DNA of 64,000 nt from Chitinophaga varians (lineage in GTDB: Bacteria; Bacteroidota; Bacteroidia; Chitinophagales; Chitinophagaceae): positions 3,224,001-3,288,000 of the forward strand of contig NZ_JABAIA010000001.1 in the NCBI RefSeq assembly GCF_012641275.1, written 5' to 3'. Of the stretch, positions 8,366-18,982 are shown in pieces. Positions within the stretch are counted from its first letter, which is position 1. Each line of letters opens with the position of its first letter. A program made the translations under genes and the position numbers. The notes beneath the pieces are model-generated. The model saw only the letters and a program-made list of their open reading frames with translations. It had not been told where the DNA came from and made no database searches.

Positions 8366-9807
8366 AAATTCACAAAAATGTTTTTTATAATACACTTCTT
8401 TCGGTTAGTCAGGTTTTGTTTCCACTGATTACTTTTCCCTATGTTACCAGAATATTGGGCCCGGAAGGGCTAGGGGCGGTCAACTTTGTCGATAGTATTA
8501 CTCAGTATCTTATTCTCTTTGCTGCATTAGGAATTCCTTTATATGGGATTAGGGAAATTGCTAAAGTGAAAAATAGCAAAGAAAACCTCTCAAAGGTTTT
8601 TTCTGAGTTATTTTTTCTGCATCTTTCATTGACTATAATCTTATGCCTGATTTATGTCCTGCTCTTTTCATTTATCCCGAAGCTTTATCATAACAGAGGG
8701 CTTTTTTGGATAGGTTCTGTCATACTGTTTGTTAGTGTTTTTCCAAGTGAGTGGTTTTTTCAGGGAATGGAAAAATTTTCACTTATTGCGGTACGGGCTT
8801 TTCTTATCCGGATACTCTCTATTGTTCTATTGTTCTTATGGGTCCGTAAGCCAACTGATACGGCCTTGTATTATGGAATTACATTGCTGTCGATCATTTG
8901 TAACAGCCTAGTCAATATTTATTTTCTTCGCCGGGAAATAACATTATCATTTAAAAATTTGAATATAAAACGCCATCTCGGCCCTTTGGTGTATATATTC
9001 TCGTCAAATGTTGCCATCAGTGTTTATGTCTTATTAGATAGTATCTTATTAGGGTTTCTTAGAAATACGGAAGAGGTTGGATTTTATACCACACCGTTGA
9101 AGTTGAATCGCGTTTTATTGGCATTACTCTCGGCTTTTTCGATGGTGATGTTGCCCCGGTTAGCGGCTGCATTTTCTGAAAAAAGAATGGAAGAAGCGAG
9201 GGCTCTGCTGACAAATTCATACCGATATGTTATTCTGCTAAGTATTCCTGTTGGCGTCGGGCTTTTGTTGTTTTCTTCTGACATAGTTTTGTTGTTTGCC
9301 GGGAATGCGTTTCAGGAGTCTGTGATCGTTTTGAAAATAACTTCTTTTTTAATGTTTCTGATAGGCCTCAGTAATATTTTTGGGATGCAGGTGCTGATTC
9401 CGATTGGAAAGGAAAAGGTTTTGCTTAAAACAGTGAGTATCGGGATGTTTTTAAGTATTGGGCTTAACTTCTTCCTCATTCCTTTTTTAGGCTATATTGG
9501 GGCGGCAGTTACTAACGTGCTCACAGAATTGGTGGTAACATTCGTCTCAGGTTATTTTGCCTTCAAATATGTCAGGTTCAGATTTAGTTATAAAGTAGTA
9601 GTTGTTGCCATTATTTGCTGCCTTCCATTTTACCCGATTATGTTCTTGTTTTCATTTATACAAATGAATTTTGCAATTAAATTGGTGGCGACGATTATTT
9701 GTTGTGGGTTGGCCTATTTTGCTTCACAGTTATGGATATTTCGCAATCCATTGTTGCTGGAAGGAAAAACAGTATTGATGAGCAGGCTTAAAACCCTGAA
9801 AAAATAG
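8353..9807 (+). CDS. Oligosaccharide flippase, MATE/Wzx-like (PST family)
   Basis: A 484-residue polytopic membrane protein with about 12-14 hydrophobic segments. The family opening LPLITFPYVTRILGPEGLGAVNF (here FPLITFPYVTRILGPEG, about residues 22-38) is diagnostic for O-antigen/capsule repeat-unit flippases. It would flip the undecaprenyl-linked repeat unit across the inner membrane before polymerisation by the EpsG-like protein encoded at 15888. The start has no Shine-Dalgarno of its own, but the short ORF ending inside its first codons has one. The gene is clearly AT-rich compared with the rtcB or ABC-F regions, as flippase genes often are. Confidence 0.9.
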   Translation: MGGIKIHKNVFYNTLLSVSQVLFPLITFPYVTRILGPEGLGAVNFVDSITQYLILFAALGIPLYGIREIAKVKNSKENLSKVFSELFFLHLSLTIILCLIYVLLFSFIPKLYHNRGLFWIGSVILFVSVFPSEWFFQGMEKFSLIAVRAFLIRILSIVLLFLWVRKPTDTALYYGITLLSIICNSLVNIYFLRREITLSFKNLNIKRHLGPLVYIFSSNVAISVYVLLDSILLGFLRNTEEVGFYTTPLKLNRVLLALLSAFSMVMLPRLAAAFSEKRMEEARALLTNSYRYVILLSIPVGVGLLLFSSDIVLLFAGNAFQESVIVLKITSFLMFLIGLSNIFGMQVLIPIGKEKVLLKTVSIGMFLSIGLNFFLIPFLGYIGAAVTNVLTELVVTFVSGYFAFKYVRFRFSYKVVVVAIICCLPFYPIMFLFSFIQMNFAIKLVATIICCGLAYFASQLWIFRNPLLLEGKTVLMSRLKTLKK

Positions 9808-9867
9808 TATAAAACATATGAGCGGCCTGCAGTAGTCAAATGGCCACTTCTGATTAATAACAGTAAG

Positions 9868-10896
9868 ATGATAAAGATTACCCAAAATAGTAAAATATTT
9901 GTCTATTGCCCGGCAGGGGTGGTTACAGGAGGAGCGGAGTTATTGCATCAATTGGTACATGAGTTGAATGTGAATAATATAGAAGCATATATCTATTATT
10001 TTGATCGCCCCTCTGCTGAGGTTGAAGTGCCTGCTGATTATAAAGCATATAACTTAAGGGTGGCTACACGTATTGTGCAGGCTTCTGAAAACGTGATTGT
10101 GTTATATGAAGCTATTTTTGACCGGATTAAAGAAGTGGGACCTTGTCAGTTATTACTATGGTGGTTAAGCGTTGATAACTTTTTTATTTGTTCCCGTGAC
10201 TATCTGAGTGCCTTTGACTATTTCGGATGGGACTTTAAGCAGGGATGTAAAGTTTTGGGAAAAAGGCTGTTGAAATTTGCTCTATTCAAGGACTATATCT
10301 CTTTGAAGGCTTTAACAAATCTAGATGCGGTTAGCTGTTACCAGTCAGAGTATGCACAACATTTTCTTTATAGCAAGGGGTTTAGAGAGGTCCTTCCGCT
10401 GACGGATTATATAAACACCAGTTTTTCGTCAAGGAAAGAAGTGATAGGCCGTGAAAACAAGATTCTTTATAATCCGAAAAAAGGATTTGAATTTACCAGG
10501 AAGATTATGGCGGCAGCTCCACACATAAAATGGGTGCCCCTCCAAAATATGTCCAGGCAGCAGCTAATTCGGGAATTCCAGACAGCTAAGATTTACATTG
10601 ATTTTGGGTATCATCCCGGTAAGGATAGAATTCCCCGAGAAGCGGCGTTGAATGATTGTTGCATTATAACAAATAGGAGGGGGTCTGCTGGTTATTTTGA
10701 GGATGTGAGTATTTATAACAAATATAAACTGAGCGAAGCGTCCGGCATGGCCAGTATAGTAGCGGTATTAAATGAAGTATTAGAAAATTATGAGGAATGC
10801 ATTAAGGATTTTGCATTCTACAAAGAGAGAATTTTGAGAGAGCAGGCTGATTTTGTTCACCAGGTCAAGCAAATATTTATTGTTACCAGATCCTGA
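9868..10896 (+). CDS. Glycosyltransferase-like protein of the polysaccharide operon, family not assigned
   Basis: A 342-residue soluble protein with no signal peptide. The N-terminus FVYCPAGVVTGGAELLHQLVHEL looks like the GG-containing donor-side loop of GT-B enzymes (xxGGAE at about residues 20-26). A late segment, FGYHPGKDRIPREAALNDCCIITNRRGSAGYFED (about 250-285), resembles the nucleotide-sugar binding region of GT4-type enzymes, with PREA in place of the usual EGFGLP..EA. I therefore read it as a divergent GT-B glycosyltransferase. Its sugar and acceptor are unknown. It sits between the flippase and an acetyltransferase and is co-transcribed with them. Confidence 0.6.
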   Translation: MIKITQNSKIFVYCPAGVVTGGAELLHQLVHELNVNNIEAYIYYFDRPSAEVEVPADYKAYNLRVATRIVQASENVIVLYEAIFDRIKEVGPCQLLLWWLSVDNFFICSRDYLSAFDYFGWDFKQGCKVLGKRLLKFALFKDYISLKALTNLDAVSCYQSEYAQHFLYSKGFREVLPLTDYINTSFSSRKEVIGRENKILYNPKKGFEFTRKIMAAAPHIKWVPLQNMSRQQLIREFQTAKIYIDFGYHPGKDRIPREAALNDCCIITNRRGSAGYFEDVSIYNKYKLSEASGMASIVAVLNEVLENYEECIKDFAFYKERILREQADFVHQVKQIFIVTRS

Positions 10897-10928
10897 GTAA
10901 CTACAGATATCTGTTTTAATCATAAGTT

Positions 10929-11552
10929 ATGCGGAAGAAAATATTATATTCTGTTTTATCGATTTTCTCTTTGCCGATTTTTCAAAGGATATCAACGTAT
11001 ATAAAATATTTACGCAATCTTCTATATAGTGCAAGGCTTTGCGGCAGATTTAAACATATTCAAGGGTACCCCTTTTTCTGTTATCCTGCCCATATCTGGG
11101 GGGGAGAATTTGTGTCAATAGGGAATAATTTTTTTTCAAATGGACATCTGCGGATGGAAGCGGTTGGCTATTTTAAAAACGATTCTTTTACTCCTGAGAT
11201 CAGCATAGGCGACAATGTAACATTGAATGATTTTTGCCACATTGCCTGCATTAACCAGGTCATAATTGGAAACAATGTTTTAGTAGCCAGTAGAGTCTTT
11301 ATCACGGATCATTTTCATGGGAAGATTGATGCACTAGAAAAAGATATTTCTCCAAGCGATAGAAATTTGTATTCTAAAGGGCCGGTTATTATTCATGACA
11401 ATGTATGGATTGGAGAAGGTGTGGTGGTAATGCCGGGCGTGACCATCGGAAAGGGAGCAATCATTGGCGCAAATGCTGTGGTTACGAGAGATGTTCCTGC
11501 TTATGCTGTTGTTGGTGGCAACCCTGCAAAAGTTATCAAAAGCATTCTCTAA
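10929..11552 (+). CDS. Hexapeptide-repeat acyltransferase (WcaF/WbbJ-type O-acetyltransferase)
   Basis: A 207-residue left-handed beta-helix acyltransferase. Hexapeptide repeats are readable from about residue 60 on ([31 protein letters not shown]). The catalytic His lies in the TDHFHG loop, and the C-terminal cap is [19 protein letters not shown] followed by [11 protein letters not shown]. This is the usual layout of sugar O-acetyltransferases using acetyl-CoA. In this operon it most likely acetylates a residue of the repeat unit. It has an N-terminal extension of about 50 residues with a hydrophobic, basic character that could associate with the membrane. Confidence 0.88.
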   Translation: MRKKILYSVLSIFSLPIFQRISTYIKYLRNLLYSARLCGRFKHIQGYPFFCYPAHIWGGEFVSIGNNFFSNGHLRMEAVGYFKNDSFTPEISIGDNVTLNDFCHIACINQVIIGNNVLVASRVFITDHFHGKIDALEKDISPSDRNLYSKGPVIIHDNVWIGEGVVVMPGVTIGKGAIIGANAVVTRDVPAYAVVGGNPAKVIKSIL

Positions 11553-11583
11553 TAAAAGAACAAAAGTAAATTGTTAAGTGATA

Positions 11584-12693
11584 ATGAAACAATATGATTT
11601 TCTGATTGTTGGCTCTGGGCTATATGGGGCAGTGTTTGCGCATGAAGCGAAAAAAAGGGGAAAGAAATGTTTGGTGATTGATAAGCGGGCTCACAAAGGG
11701 GGCAATGTTTATTGTGAGAATGTTGACGGAATTAATGTACATAAGTATGGAGCGCATATTTTTCATACTAATGACAGCGCCATATGGAATTATGTGAATT
11801 CATTTGTTGAATTTAACAGATATACGAACTCACCAGTAGCTGTGTATAAAGGGGATCTCTATAATCTGCCATTTAACATGAATACCTTTTACCAGTTGTG
11901 GAAAGTAAAAACGCCAGCTGAGGCGCAACATATTATTCAGGAACAGGTGAGCAGCCTGAATATTAAAGCACCGGCCAATTTGGAAGAACAGGCGTTATCT
12001 CTGGTGGGTACTGATATATATGAACGTCTCATTAAGGGATATACGGAGAAGCAGTGGGGAAGAAAAGCAACTGAACTTCCGGCGTTTATTATTAAGAGGC
12101 TTCCGGTAAGGTTTACCTATGATAATAATTACTTTAACGACAAGTATCAGGGCATTCCTGTTGGTGGATACAATAAGCTAATTGACGGGCTGCTGGAGGG
12201 GATAGAGGTAAAGCTTGGTTGCGACTATTTCGAGGATAAAGCGTACTTCGATTCGCTGGCTGATAAACTTGTTTTTACAGGAAAGATAGATGAGTTCTTT
12301 GATTATCGTTTTGGTTTTCTGGAATACCGGTCATTACGGTTTGAACATGAGAGATTGGAAATAGCAAATTTTCAGGGTAATGCGGTGGTAAATTATACAG
12401 AGCGTGAAGTTCCGTATACGAGGATTATTGAACACAAGCATTTTGAATTTGGTACCCAAAAACATACGGTAATAACGAGAGAATTCCCTAAGGAATGGAA
12501 GGGGCAGTCGGACGAGCCATATTATCCTATTAATGATGAAAAAAACACTAAAATATTCGGTCAGTACAAACAGCTTGCGGAGGAGTGTCATCAAGTAATC
12601 TTTGGTGGCAGGTTAGCTGAATATAGATATTATGACATGCATCAGGTTATTGGGTCCTGCTTAAAAGAGGTGTCTCGCACATTTGATCTATAG
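11584..12693 (+). CDS. glf: UDP-galactopyranose mutase
   Basis: A flavoenzyme that interconverts UDP-galactopyranose and UDP-galactofuranose. The FAD-binding GSGLYGAVFAHEAKKRGKK motif is at about residues 8-26, followed by the substrate-loop landmark HKYGAHIFHT (about 56-65), YNLPFNMNTFYQLW (about 96-109) and the GYTEKQWGR motif (about 154-162). The length (369) is normal. I use ATG 11584; a GTG two codons earlier (11578) is possible. Its presence implies that galactofuranose is part of the surface glycan, so one of the neighbouring glycosyltransferases should be a Galf transferase. Confidence 0.95.
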   Translation: MKQYDFLIVGSGLYGAVFAHEAKKRGKKCLVIDKRAHKGGNVYCENVDGINVHKYGAHIFHTNDSAIWNYVNSFVEFNRYTNSPVAVYKGDLYNLPFNMNTFYQLWKVKTPAEAQHIIQEQVSSLNIKAPANLEEQALSLVGTDIYERLIKGYTEKQWGRKATELPAFIIKRLPVRFTYDNNYFNDKYQGIPVGGYNKLIDGLLEGIEVKLGCDYFEDKAYFDSLADKLVFTGKIDEFFDYRFGFLEYRSLRFEHERLEIANFQGNAVVNYTEREVPYTRIIEHKHFEFGTQKHTVITREFPKEWKGQSDEPYYPINDEKNTKIFGQYKQLAEECHQVIFGGRLAEYRYYDMHQVIGSCLKEVSRTFDL

Positions 12694-12719
12694 CAACTAT
12701 TGAGAGTTAACTAAAACAG

Positions 12720-13613
12720 ATGGACGTTTCAGTAATAATTGTAAGCTATAATACCAGGGATTTAACGCTCGATAGTATTGATTCCGTAAAAAAATTTACC
12801 AGCGGAGTCTCTTATGAGGTTATTGTTGTAGACAATGCGTCCTCAGATGGTACAGTCGAGGCTGTCAGGGAGCGATTTCCGGACATTAAATTAATTGTAA
12901 ACTCAGAAAATGTAGGGTTTGGAAGAGCTAATAACCAGGCCGTCCGGATGTCTAGGGCAAGGTATGTATTTCTGCTAAACTCGGATGCGTATCTGATTGA
13001 TAATTCCATATTGTCTTTTGTTCAGTTTATGGACCAGCCATCAAATGCTGATGTAGCTGTTTGTGGCGGAGAGTTGATTTCGGGGGATAATCAAAAGATG
13101 GCTTCCTATGGTAATTTCCCGTCACTATTGGAAGCCATTTCATCAATCGGGCTGCATAAGCTATATAGTAACTATTACAGATCGAAGTTGTCCATCGGCG
13201 TTATTAACACGGAATCGGCGATTAGGGCTGTGGATTATATATCAGGTGCTGATATGTTTGTTCGAAGAAAAGTAATGGAGGAGACCGGAGGTTTCGATGA
13301 AGATTTTTTTCTATATTTTGAGGAAACAGAACTTTCTTTTCGGATTGGAAAACTGGGATATAAGTCAGTACTTATTCCTCAGGTCCGGGTTGTTCATCTT
13401 GAGGGAGCTTCTCATGCTAACCGGGGAGAATTTAACTATAGGAGATACCGCCTGTTTACAAGCAGTCAAATGTTGTATTTCAGGAAGACAGGGGGGCTGG
13501 TGACATTTTGGATGGCCAAGCTGATATATGTACTTCATTTATTAGTATATAGCTTGATCGGGAAAGAAAGAGGAGGCTTGTTTAAAAAAATAGGAATTAT
13601 TATTAAAGCATAA
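12720..13613 (+). CDS. Glycosyltransferase family 2 (rhamnosyl/galactofuranosyl-type)
   Basis: A 297-residue inverting GT-A enzyme. The N-terminus [19 protein letters not shown], the nucleotide-binding [11 protein letters not shown] (about residues 38-48), [10 protein letters not shown] (about 62-71), the metal-binding region LLNSDAY and the catalytic-side [13 protein letters not shown] (about 200-212) are all visible. A hydrophobic C-terminal tail (about 255-285) suggests membrane association. This subgroup (WbbL/GlfT-like) commonly transfers rhamnose or galactofuranose. With glf immediately upstream, galactofuranosyl transfer is plausible but unproven. Confidence 0.9.
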   Translation: MDVSVIIVSYNTRDLTLDSIDSVKKFTSGVSYEVIVVDNASSDGTVEAVRERFPDIKLIVNSENVGFGRANNQAVRMSRARYVFLLNSDAYLIDNSILSFVQFMDQPSNADVAVCGGELISGDNQKMASYGNFPSLLEAISSIGLHKLYSNYYRSKLSIGVINTESAIRAVDYISGADMFVRRKVMEETGGFDEDFFLYFEETELSFRIGKLGYKSVLIPQVRVVHLEGASHANRGEFNYRRYRLFTSSQMLYFRKTGGLVTFWMAKLIYVLHLLVYSLIGKERGGLFKKIGIIIKA

Positions 13614-13644
13614 GTGCTCTTTTATTCAGTATCAAAAAATATTT

Positions 13645-14790
13645 ATGCAAAAGAAAAAGGTATTGGTAGTGTTTGGAACTCGGCCGGAAGCTATTAAAAT
13701 GGTGCCGGTTATAAAGAAGTTGATGGAGTCTTCCAACAATTTCATTACGAAGGTATGTGTTACTGCCCAGCATAGACATATGTTAGACCAGGTACTTTCT
13801 TTCTTCGATATACAGCCTGATTATGATCTGGCTATCATGCAACCGGGACAAGATCTTTTTGATGTTTCTATCAATATCCTGAAAAGTATTAAGTCTGTCC
13901 TATACGAATTTAAACCAGATTACCTGCTGGTCCATGGGGATACTACAACATCCTCTATGGCAGCGCTTGCCGGATATTACGCTCAGATTAAGGTAGGACA
14001 TGTTGAGGCGGGGCTGCGCACTTACGATAAATATTCCCCATTTCCTGAAGAAATTAACCGGCAGCTCACAGGGCGGATTGCTGATATTCATTTTACACCT
14101 ACTGCGATATCGCAGGCCAATCTTTTAAGAGAAGCTGTTTCGGATGACCAGATTATTATAACCGGCAATACAGTGATAGATGCCTTGGCTTTGGCAGAGA
14201 AACGGCTGGATACCTACAACGATGAAGAGATCGAACTTGTCGATAAAATACTTAGAAAGGATAAAAAAGTCATATTGGTAACTGGTCACAGACGTGAAAA
14301 TTTTGGAGACGGATTTGTGAACATTTGTAAGGCATTGAAAGAACTGGCTGGAAGGGATGATGTACAAATTATTTATCCGGTACATCTGAATCCCAACGTG
14401 CAGAAACCTGTCTACGAGTATCTGGAAGGTTTGAAAAATGTACATTTGATATCTCCTTTGTCTTATCCTGCTTTTGTTTGGCTGATGAAAAGATGTTATC
14501 TTATATTAACGGATAGTGGCGGAGTACAGGAAGAAGCTCCCAGCCTGGGAAAACCAGTATTGGTGATGCGTGATACGACAGAAAGGCCAGAGGCCGTCGA
14601 AGCCGGGACCATTGTATTGGTAGGAACAAATTATGAAAAAATTGTCAAAGAGGTGAATTTGTTGCTGGACAATGCGGACGTTTATAACAGAATGAGCTCT
14701 GCTCATAATCCTTATGGAGACGGCCGGGCTGCCGACAGGATTGTTGAATTTTTAAGCATGGATAAATTAGTTGCTGATCATGTCAGTTGA
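13645..14790 (+). CDS. wecB: UDP-N-acetylglucosamine 2-epimerase (non-hydrolysing)
   Basis: A 381-residue enzyme converting UDP-GlcNAc to UDP-ManNAc. Family motifs are [14 protein letters not shown] (about residues 8-21), [13 protein letters not shown] (about 95-107), [19 protein letters not shown] (about 119-137), TGHRRENFG (about 212-220) and [18 protein letters not shown] (about 288-305). No UDP-ManNAc dehydrogenase (wecC) gene follows, so either ManNAc itself or a derivative is made, or the second enzyme is encoded elsewhere. Its 3' end overlaps the next glycosyltransferase gene by 11 bp, so the two are translationally linked. Confidence 0.95.
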   Translation: MQKKKVLVVFGTRPEAIKMVPVIKKLMESSNNFITKVCVTAQHRHMLDQVLSFFDIQPDYDLAIMQPGQDLFDVSINILKSIKSVLYEFKPDYLLVHGDTTTSSMAALAGYYAQIKVGHVEAGLRTYDKYSPFPEEINRQLTGRIADIHFTPTAISQANLLREAVSDDQIIITGNTVIDALALAEKRLDTYNDEEIELVDKILRKDKKVILVTGHRRENFGDGFVNICKALKELAGRDDVQIIYPVHLNPNVQKPVYEYLEGLKNVHLISPLSYPAFVWLMKRCYLILTDSGGVQEEAPSLGKPVLVMRDTTERPEAVEAGTIVLVGTNYEKIVKEVNLLLDNADVYNRMSSAHNPYGDGRAADRIVEFLSMDKLVADHVS

Positions 14791-15883
14791 TATTTATGTT
14801 TTAGGGAGATACCCGACTTCTGAAACGCTTAAAGACGGCATGGTTCAACGGATTCATGCGGTGGATTCATTGTTGGGTGAATATAATCGTATTTATGTCG
14901 ATTTGTCGTTGCGACATCCAATATTTAAGACCCGGCGGATTAATGATAAAGTGAAAGAGATTCTGGTAAATCCCCTGTTCCCGTTTTTTATCATCTTCCG
15001 GTTTCTTTTAAAGGCTAATGTAATATATGCCCATTCCATCCATTTGTTTAAACATATACCGTATTTCCGTTTGTTTCTACCTCGTGGCTGTAATCTGATA
15101 TTAGATGCCCACGGAGCAGTACCAGAAGAAATGGCGTTATATGGGAGAGGCGTATGGGCCAGATATCTTGGTTGGATCGAATATTCCGTGTTTCGGCGGG
15201 CTGCACATTGTATTTGTGTTTCAGAGGCCATGAGAAACCACTTTAAACAGAAATATCCGACAAGCGCTGTGCAATACCACGTACTTTTTACCAGTAAGCT
15301 GCTGGAACAGCCAGTAGCCCGGATTGTAAACTCCGTGAGGGAACAATTGCAATTAGCTGAAACAGACATCGTCTTACTATATAGTGGTAATACGCAAAAA
15401 TGGCAGAATATTGCCCTGATGCTGAAGTCTATAAAAAAAATCATTCAGCCAGGCATTCGGGTAATCATTCTTAGTGGGCAAACACTACAGTTTCGGCAAA
15501 TGCTGCGGGAATTTAGTATTGATGAAAGCTTGGTGCATGTCACCTCAGTTGAGCCGAAAATGCTGGGGGCGTATTATTCACTCGCGCATTACGGGTATAT
15601 TCTCAGAGATGATATAGTTGTAAATCAGGTTGCCAATCCAACCAAAATGTTGGAATATTTGCAATTTGGACTAACACCAATTGTCAAGAGTCCGAATATT
15701 GGAGATTATAAAATGCTGGGTTGTGCCTTTCTTGATGTAGATACATTGGACAAAAAAATGCTTCATCCTCAAAAAAATCAAACCAATATTAATGTCGCTG
15801 TCGGAATGGCCTCAATGATTGAAAAGTTCAATATGAAGGCTTTAATTGAAGGGGGCATAAAAAGCGGAAAGTTTTTACACTAG
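14780..15883 (+). CDS. Glycosyltransferase of the polysaccharide operon (GT-B-like)
   Basis: A protein of about 367 residues. The start is taken at ATG 14780, inside the end of wecB; a TTG three codons earlier is less likely. The N-terminal half has a Rossmann-like pattern with [16 protein letters not shown] and [14 protein letters not shown] (about residues 130-145), a segment common in GT4 family enzymes. The C-terminal half has [12 protein letters not shown] (about 193-204), [12 protein letters not shown] and [17 protein letters not shown] (about 285-302), matching the donor-binding region. The sugar specificity is not readable. It is followed after four bases by the polymerase gene. Confidence 0.75.
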   Translation: MSVDIYVLGRYPTSETLKDGMVQRIHAVDSLLGEYNRIYVDLSLRHPIFKTRRINDKVKEILVNPLFPFFIIFRFLLKANVIYAHSIHLFKHIPYFRLFLPRGCNLILDAHGAVPEEMALYGRGVWARYLGWIEYSVFRRAAHCICVSEAMRNHFKQKYPTSAVQYHVLFTSKLLEQPVARIVNSVREQLQLAETDIVLLYSGNTQKWQNIALMLKSIKKIIQPGIRVIILSGQTLQFRQMLREFSIDESLVHVTSVEPKMLGAYYSLAHYGYILRDDIVVNQVANPTKMLEYLQFGLTPIVKSPNIGDYKMLGCAFLDVDTLDKKMLHPQKNQTNINVAVGMASMIEKFNMKALIEGGIKSGKFLH

Positions 15884-15887
15884 ATTA

Positions 15888-16913
15888 ATGTCAAAACAAA
15901 TTTCAGATATCAATTTTATGGCAAAAGTGCAGGTTATCAGATGGAAAGAATTAGCCAGTTATATTTTCTTTCTGTTTGTGTCCCTGTTTCTGGCTGTATT
16001 AATTAGTTATCTGGTCCCATTTGGCAGAGACTTTCTTAACTATGATGATTTTTATTATGCTGTTTCCAGTGGCAATGCTTCTTTAGGCGAAGGAGACCGG
16101 TTTGAATTTGGATTTAAGCTATTGGCCAAATTAGGTGCCTTAATAGTGCCTTATAAAACAGCTAGTTTTTGGTTACTGGTGGTTTGGGGTTCGCTATATA
16201 TTAAAAGCGTGGTATTTTATCATTTTGCCAGCCGGCGTTTTTTGAAGGCGTTTATTTTTTTCCTCTTTTACCTTGCTTCTTTTTTATTTGTATTTGAATT
16301 AAACCAGTTAAGAGCGGCTATTGCCATCGGCCTTGGTTATTTTGCCTTTTACAAATTTGTGAATGGGAAACACTGGACGGCATATTTCTGTTTTTTTCTG
16401 GCCTTCAGCTTCCATTATTCTTCCATCGTTTTCGGTATATCATTTTTTGCGTATTTACTGGTGAAACGAGGGTATCTGTATCTCTTAATAGGAATAATTA
16501 CGGGAATTGGTCTTATGTCAAGACTGGGATTGTCTGTTATAGAGACGCTCAATCCTTTGGCCCAGGAGTATAAAGAGAATGCGGCCGAAGTTGAGTTTGG
16601 AATAAGAAGTTTATCGGTATTGTTTCCATTGGTCTATTTTATCTATCACATTATATTTATTAAGCGGGAACCGGGAGAAAACGTGGCAATGATCATGTTT
16701 CTTTATGTCGGATTGATATTTTCATTGATGATGAGTTCAATTCCCGTTTATGCCATACGTATATTAGAGTTAACAGAAGTATCTTGTCTGATTATAACAA
16801 TGAACAGACGGTTCAAAACGATATTTGACTACGGGTCTCTGTTTCTGCTGTTGGTGATTGTATTACACAAATTCATCGCATTTGTTTTTGTGAACCCTTT
16901 ATTCTCTTTTTAA
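15888..16913 (+). CDS. EpsG-like polysaccharide polymerase (Wzy role)
   Basis: A 341-residue polytopic membrane protein with about 9-10 hydrophobic helices. The early periplasmic loop FGRDFLNYDDFYYAV (about residues 45-59) and the LNQLRAAIAIGLGYFAFY segment (about 138-155), followed by FSFHYSSIVFG, match the EpsG/Wzy group of polymerases: a large family with little sequence identity but a conserved QxRxxxA core. It would polymerise the flipped repeat units under control of the Wzz-like protein. It is the only polymerase candidate in the operon. Confidence 0.78.
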   Translation: MSKQISDINFMAKVQVIRWKELASYIFFLFVSLFLAVLISYLVPFGRDFLNYDDFYYAVSSGNASLGEGDRFEFGFKLLAKLGALIVPYKTASFWLLVVWGSLYIKSVVFYHFASRRFLKAFIFFLFYLASFLFVFELNQLRAAIAIGLGYFAFYKFVNGKHWTAYFCFFLAFSFHYSSIVFGISFFAYLLVKRGYLYLLIGIITGIGLMSRLGLSVIETLNPLAQEYKENAAEVEFGIRSLSVLFPLVYFIYHIIFIKREPGENVAMIMFLYVGLIFSLMMSSIPVYAIRILELTEVSCLIITMNRRFKTIFDYGSLFLLLVIVLHKFIAFVFVNPLFSF

Positions 16914-16921
16914 ATTATAGT

Positions 16922-17833
16922 ATGAGTAACGTAAGTGTATTTGCAGTTGTCGTAACCTATAATCCCAATGTGGACTTGCTGAAAAAAATGATTAACTCAT
17001 TGAGTAACCAGGTCAGCGGGATTGTAATTGTGGACAATGCATCTATAAACATAACGGAAGTAAAAGGATGCATATTGGAGATTTATCCCTCTACAATATT
17101 CATCCTCAATGAACAGAATATGGGGCTGGGGTTTGCACATAATGCCGGCGCCCGGAAGTCCATCTCCGTCGGGGCTTCCCATGTACTTATCCTTGATCAG
17201 GATTCTATTCCCGACCATGATTGTATAGCCAATCTTGTTCAAACAGAAAAAGATTTGCTGTTGAAAGGCGTTCGTGTTGCTGCCGTCGGACCTGTATACT
17301 ATAGTGAGAAAACAGGGGAGGTGTATCCTATTACTAAATTCAGAGGCCCTTTTATAGATCGGATCGACCCTAAAGATGTAGTAGTAGAGGCCTCCTTTCT
17401 TATCTCATCCGGATGCCTGATAAGGATCGAAATGTTTGATAAAGTCGGTTTTATGGATGAGGACCTTTTCATTGACTATATTGATGTTGAATGGTCTTTC
17501 AGGGCGGCCTTCAAAGGGTATAAGCTTATTGCGACTCCTTCTGCAAGGATGAAACATTCTATCGGTGATGAGAGAAAAGTGGTAATGGGGAGAAGCATTT
17601 CAGTACACAGCCCGCTCAGACGCTATTATTTGTCACGGAATAGTATATATATGATTAAAAAATCATATATTCCGTTTGGGTATAAATTGAGAGAGTCTGT
17701 TTTTAATACATTAAGATTGGTAATATTTGTGCTCTTGTCCAAGGACAAAGGGGAATACTTTAAATATTCGATCAGGGGGATTCTTGATGGAGTGAAAGGG
17801 GTGAAGGGAAGATTTCCTCACAAATATTCTTGA
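16922..17833 (+). CDS. Glycosyltransferase family 2 (rhamnosyltransferase-like)
   Basis: A 303-residue GT-A enzyme with the opening VFAVVVTYNPNVDLLKKMI, IVDNAS (about residues 37-42), NMGLGFAHNAG (about 66-76), ILDQDSIP (about 90-97; the DxD-like metal site), SSGCLIRIEMFDKVGFMDEDLFIDYIDVEWSFR in two adjacent pieces (about 158-190) and a hydrophobic C-terminus. The pattern is that of RfbF/rhamnosyltransferase-type enzymes. No dTDP-rhamnose genes are in the window, so a fucose or other deoxysugar donor is possible. It lies 8 bp after the polymerase gene. Confidence 0.88.
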   Translation: MSNVSVFAVVVTYNPNVDLLKKMINSLSNQVSGIVIVDNASINITEVKGCILEIYPSTIFILNEQNMGLGFAHNAGARKSISVGASHVLILDQDSIPDHDCIANLVQTEKDLLLKGVRVAAVGPVYYSEKTGEVYPITKFRGPFIDRIDPKDVVVEASFLISSGCLIRIEMFDKVGFMDEDLFIDYIDVEWSFRAAFKGYKLIATPSARMKHSIGDERKVVMGRSISVHSPLRRYYLSRNSIYMIKKSYIPFGYKLRESVFNTLRLVIFVLLSKDKGEYFKYSIRGILDGVKGVKGRFPHKYS

Positions 17834-17843
17834 ATTGACAATC

Positions 17844-18977
17844 ATGAACACTATGAGTAGGAGGATACTTTTTGTAGGTAATTCAGCCTGGAGTATGTAT
17901 AATTTCAGAAGGACATTAATGTCTTATCTCCGTGAAAAGAATTTTGAGATTGTTGTAGCTGCTCCGGTTGATGCATATAGTGAAAAGTTTAAAGGTCTGA
18001 ACATTGAATACTATCCCATAAGTCATTTGCGTGCTAAGGGAAAAAATCCATTGCATGAATATCAGTTGTATCAGGAGCTTATTGCTATCTATAAAAAGGT
18101 TCAACCGGACCTGATATTTCATTATACGATAAAGCCTAATATTTATGGAACAATGGCAGCATCGCAGTTAAAGATTCCGAATATTGCGGTAACAACTGGT
18201 CTGGGATATGTTTTCAGCAATAAGAACCTGGCCTCCGGCATCGCAAAATGGTTATACAAAAGAAGCCTTCGGAGAGCGGCCGAAGTGTGGTTCCTCAACA
18301 GGGAGGATATGCGTAGCTTTGTGGATAATGGTATTATTACTGAAAACAAGGCATTTGTACTACCGGGAGAGGGAGTTGACACAGCTTTCTTTTCTCCTGT
18401 TGTTGCCGAAAAAAAGAAACCGCTGTCCTTTCGTTTTCTTTTGACGGGAAGAATGATCTACGAAAAAGGGGTCGGTTATTTCGTAGACGCTACAAGAATA
18501 TTAAAGCAGGAGGGGTTTCAATTTGAAAGTGTACTTTTAGGATTCGTAGATGTTAAGAATCCCGGAGCAATATCGAGACAGCAGATCAGTGAGTGGGAAG
18601 CAGAGGGTATTGCGAAGTTTCTTGGTGAAACGGAGAACGTTGTACCTGTCTTGCAACAAGCAGATTGTCTGGTGTTACCTTCCTATTACAGGGAAGGGAT
18701 ACCAAGGGCTTTGCTGGAAGCCGCCAGTATGGCGCTACCAATTATTACGACCAACAATGTGGGCTGTAAAGACGTTGTCGATGATAATATTACCGGATAT
18801 TTGTGTGAAATGAACAACACAACAGATTTGGCGGATAAAATGAGGAAAATGATAGAGATGTCTCCGAGTGATCGAAAGAAAATGGGAAATGCAGGGCGAT
18901 TAAAAGTTCTTTCAGAATTTGATGAACAAAAAATCTTTGAAATATATTTGAATAAGATAAATACCCATTTAAGCTAG
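17844..18977 (+). CDS. Glycosyltransferase family 4
   Basis: A retaining GT-B enzyme of about 377 residues. An N-terminal Rossmann half has [19 protein letters not shown] and [15 protein letters not shown] (about residues 95-109), a segment typical of the WbpX/PglA-like GT4 group. The donor half has [19 protein letters not shown] (about 200-218) and the E-x7-E region [25 protein letters not shown] (in pieces, about 278-302). I start at ATG 17844; TTG 17835 and ATG 17853 are alternatives. It is the last glycosyltransferase of the operon and is directly followed by the GDP-fucose pathway genes, which fits, but does not prove, transfer of fucose. Confidence 0.9.
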   Translation: MNTMSRRILFVGNSAWSMYNFRRTLMSYLREKNFEIVVAAPVDAYSEKFKGLNIEYYPISHLRAKGKNPLHEYQLYQELIAIYKKVQPDLIFHYTIKPNIYGTMAASQLKIPNIAVTTGLGYVFSNKNLASGIAKWLYKRSLRRAAEVWFLNREDMRSFVDNGIITENKAFVLPGEGVDTAFFSPVVAEKKKPLSFRFLLTGRMIYEKGVGYFVDATRILKQEGFQFESVLLGFVDVKNPGAISRQQISEWEAEGIAKFLGETENVVPVLQQADCLVLPSYYREGIPRALLEAASMALPIITTNNVGCKDVVDDNITGYLCEMNNTTDLADKMRKMIEMSPSDRKKMGNAGRLKVLSEFDEQKIFEIYLNKINTHLS

Positions 18978-18982
18978 TTATT

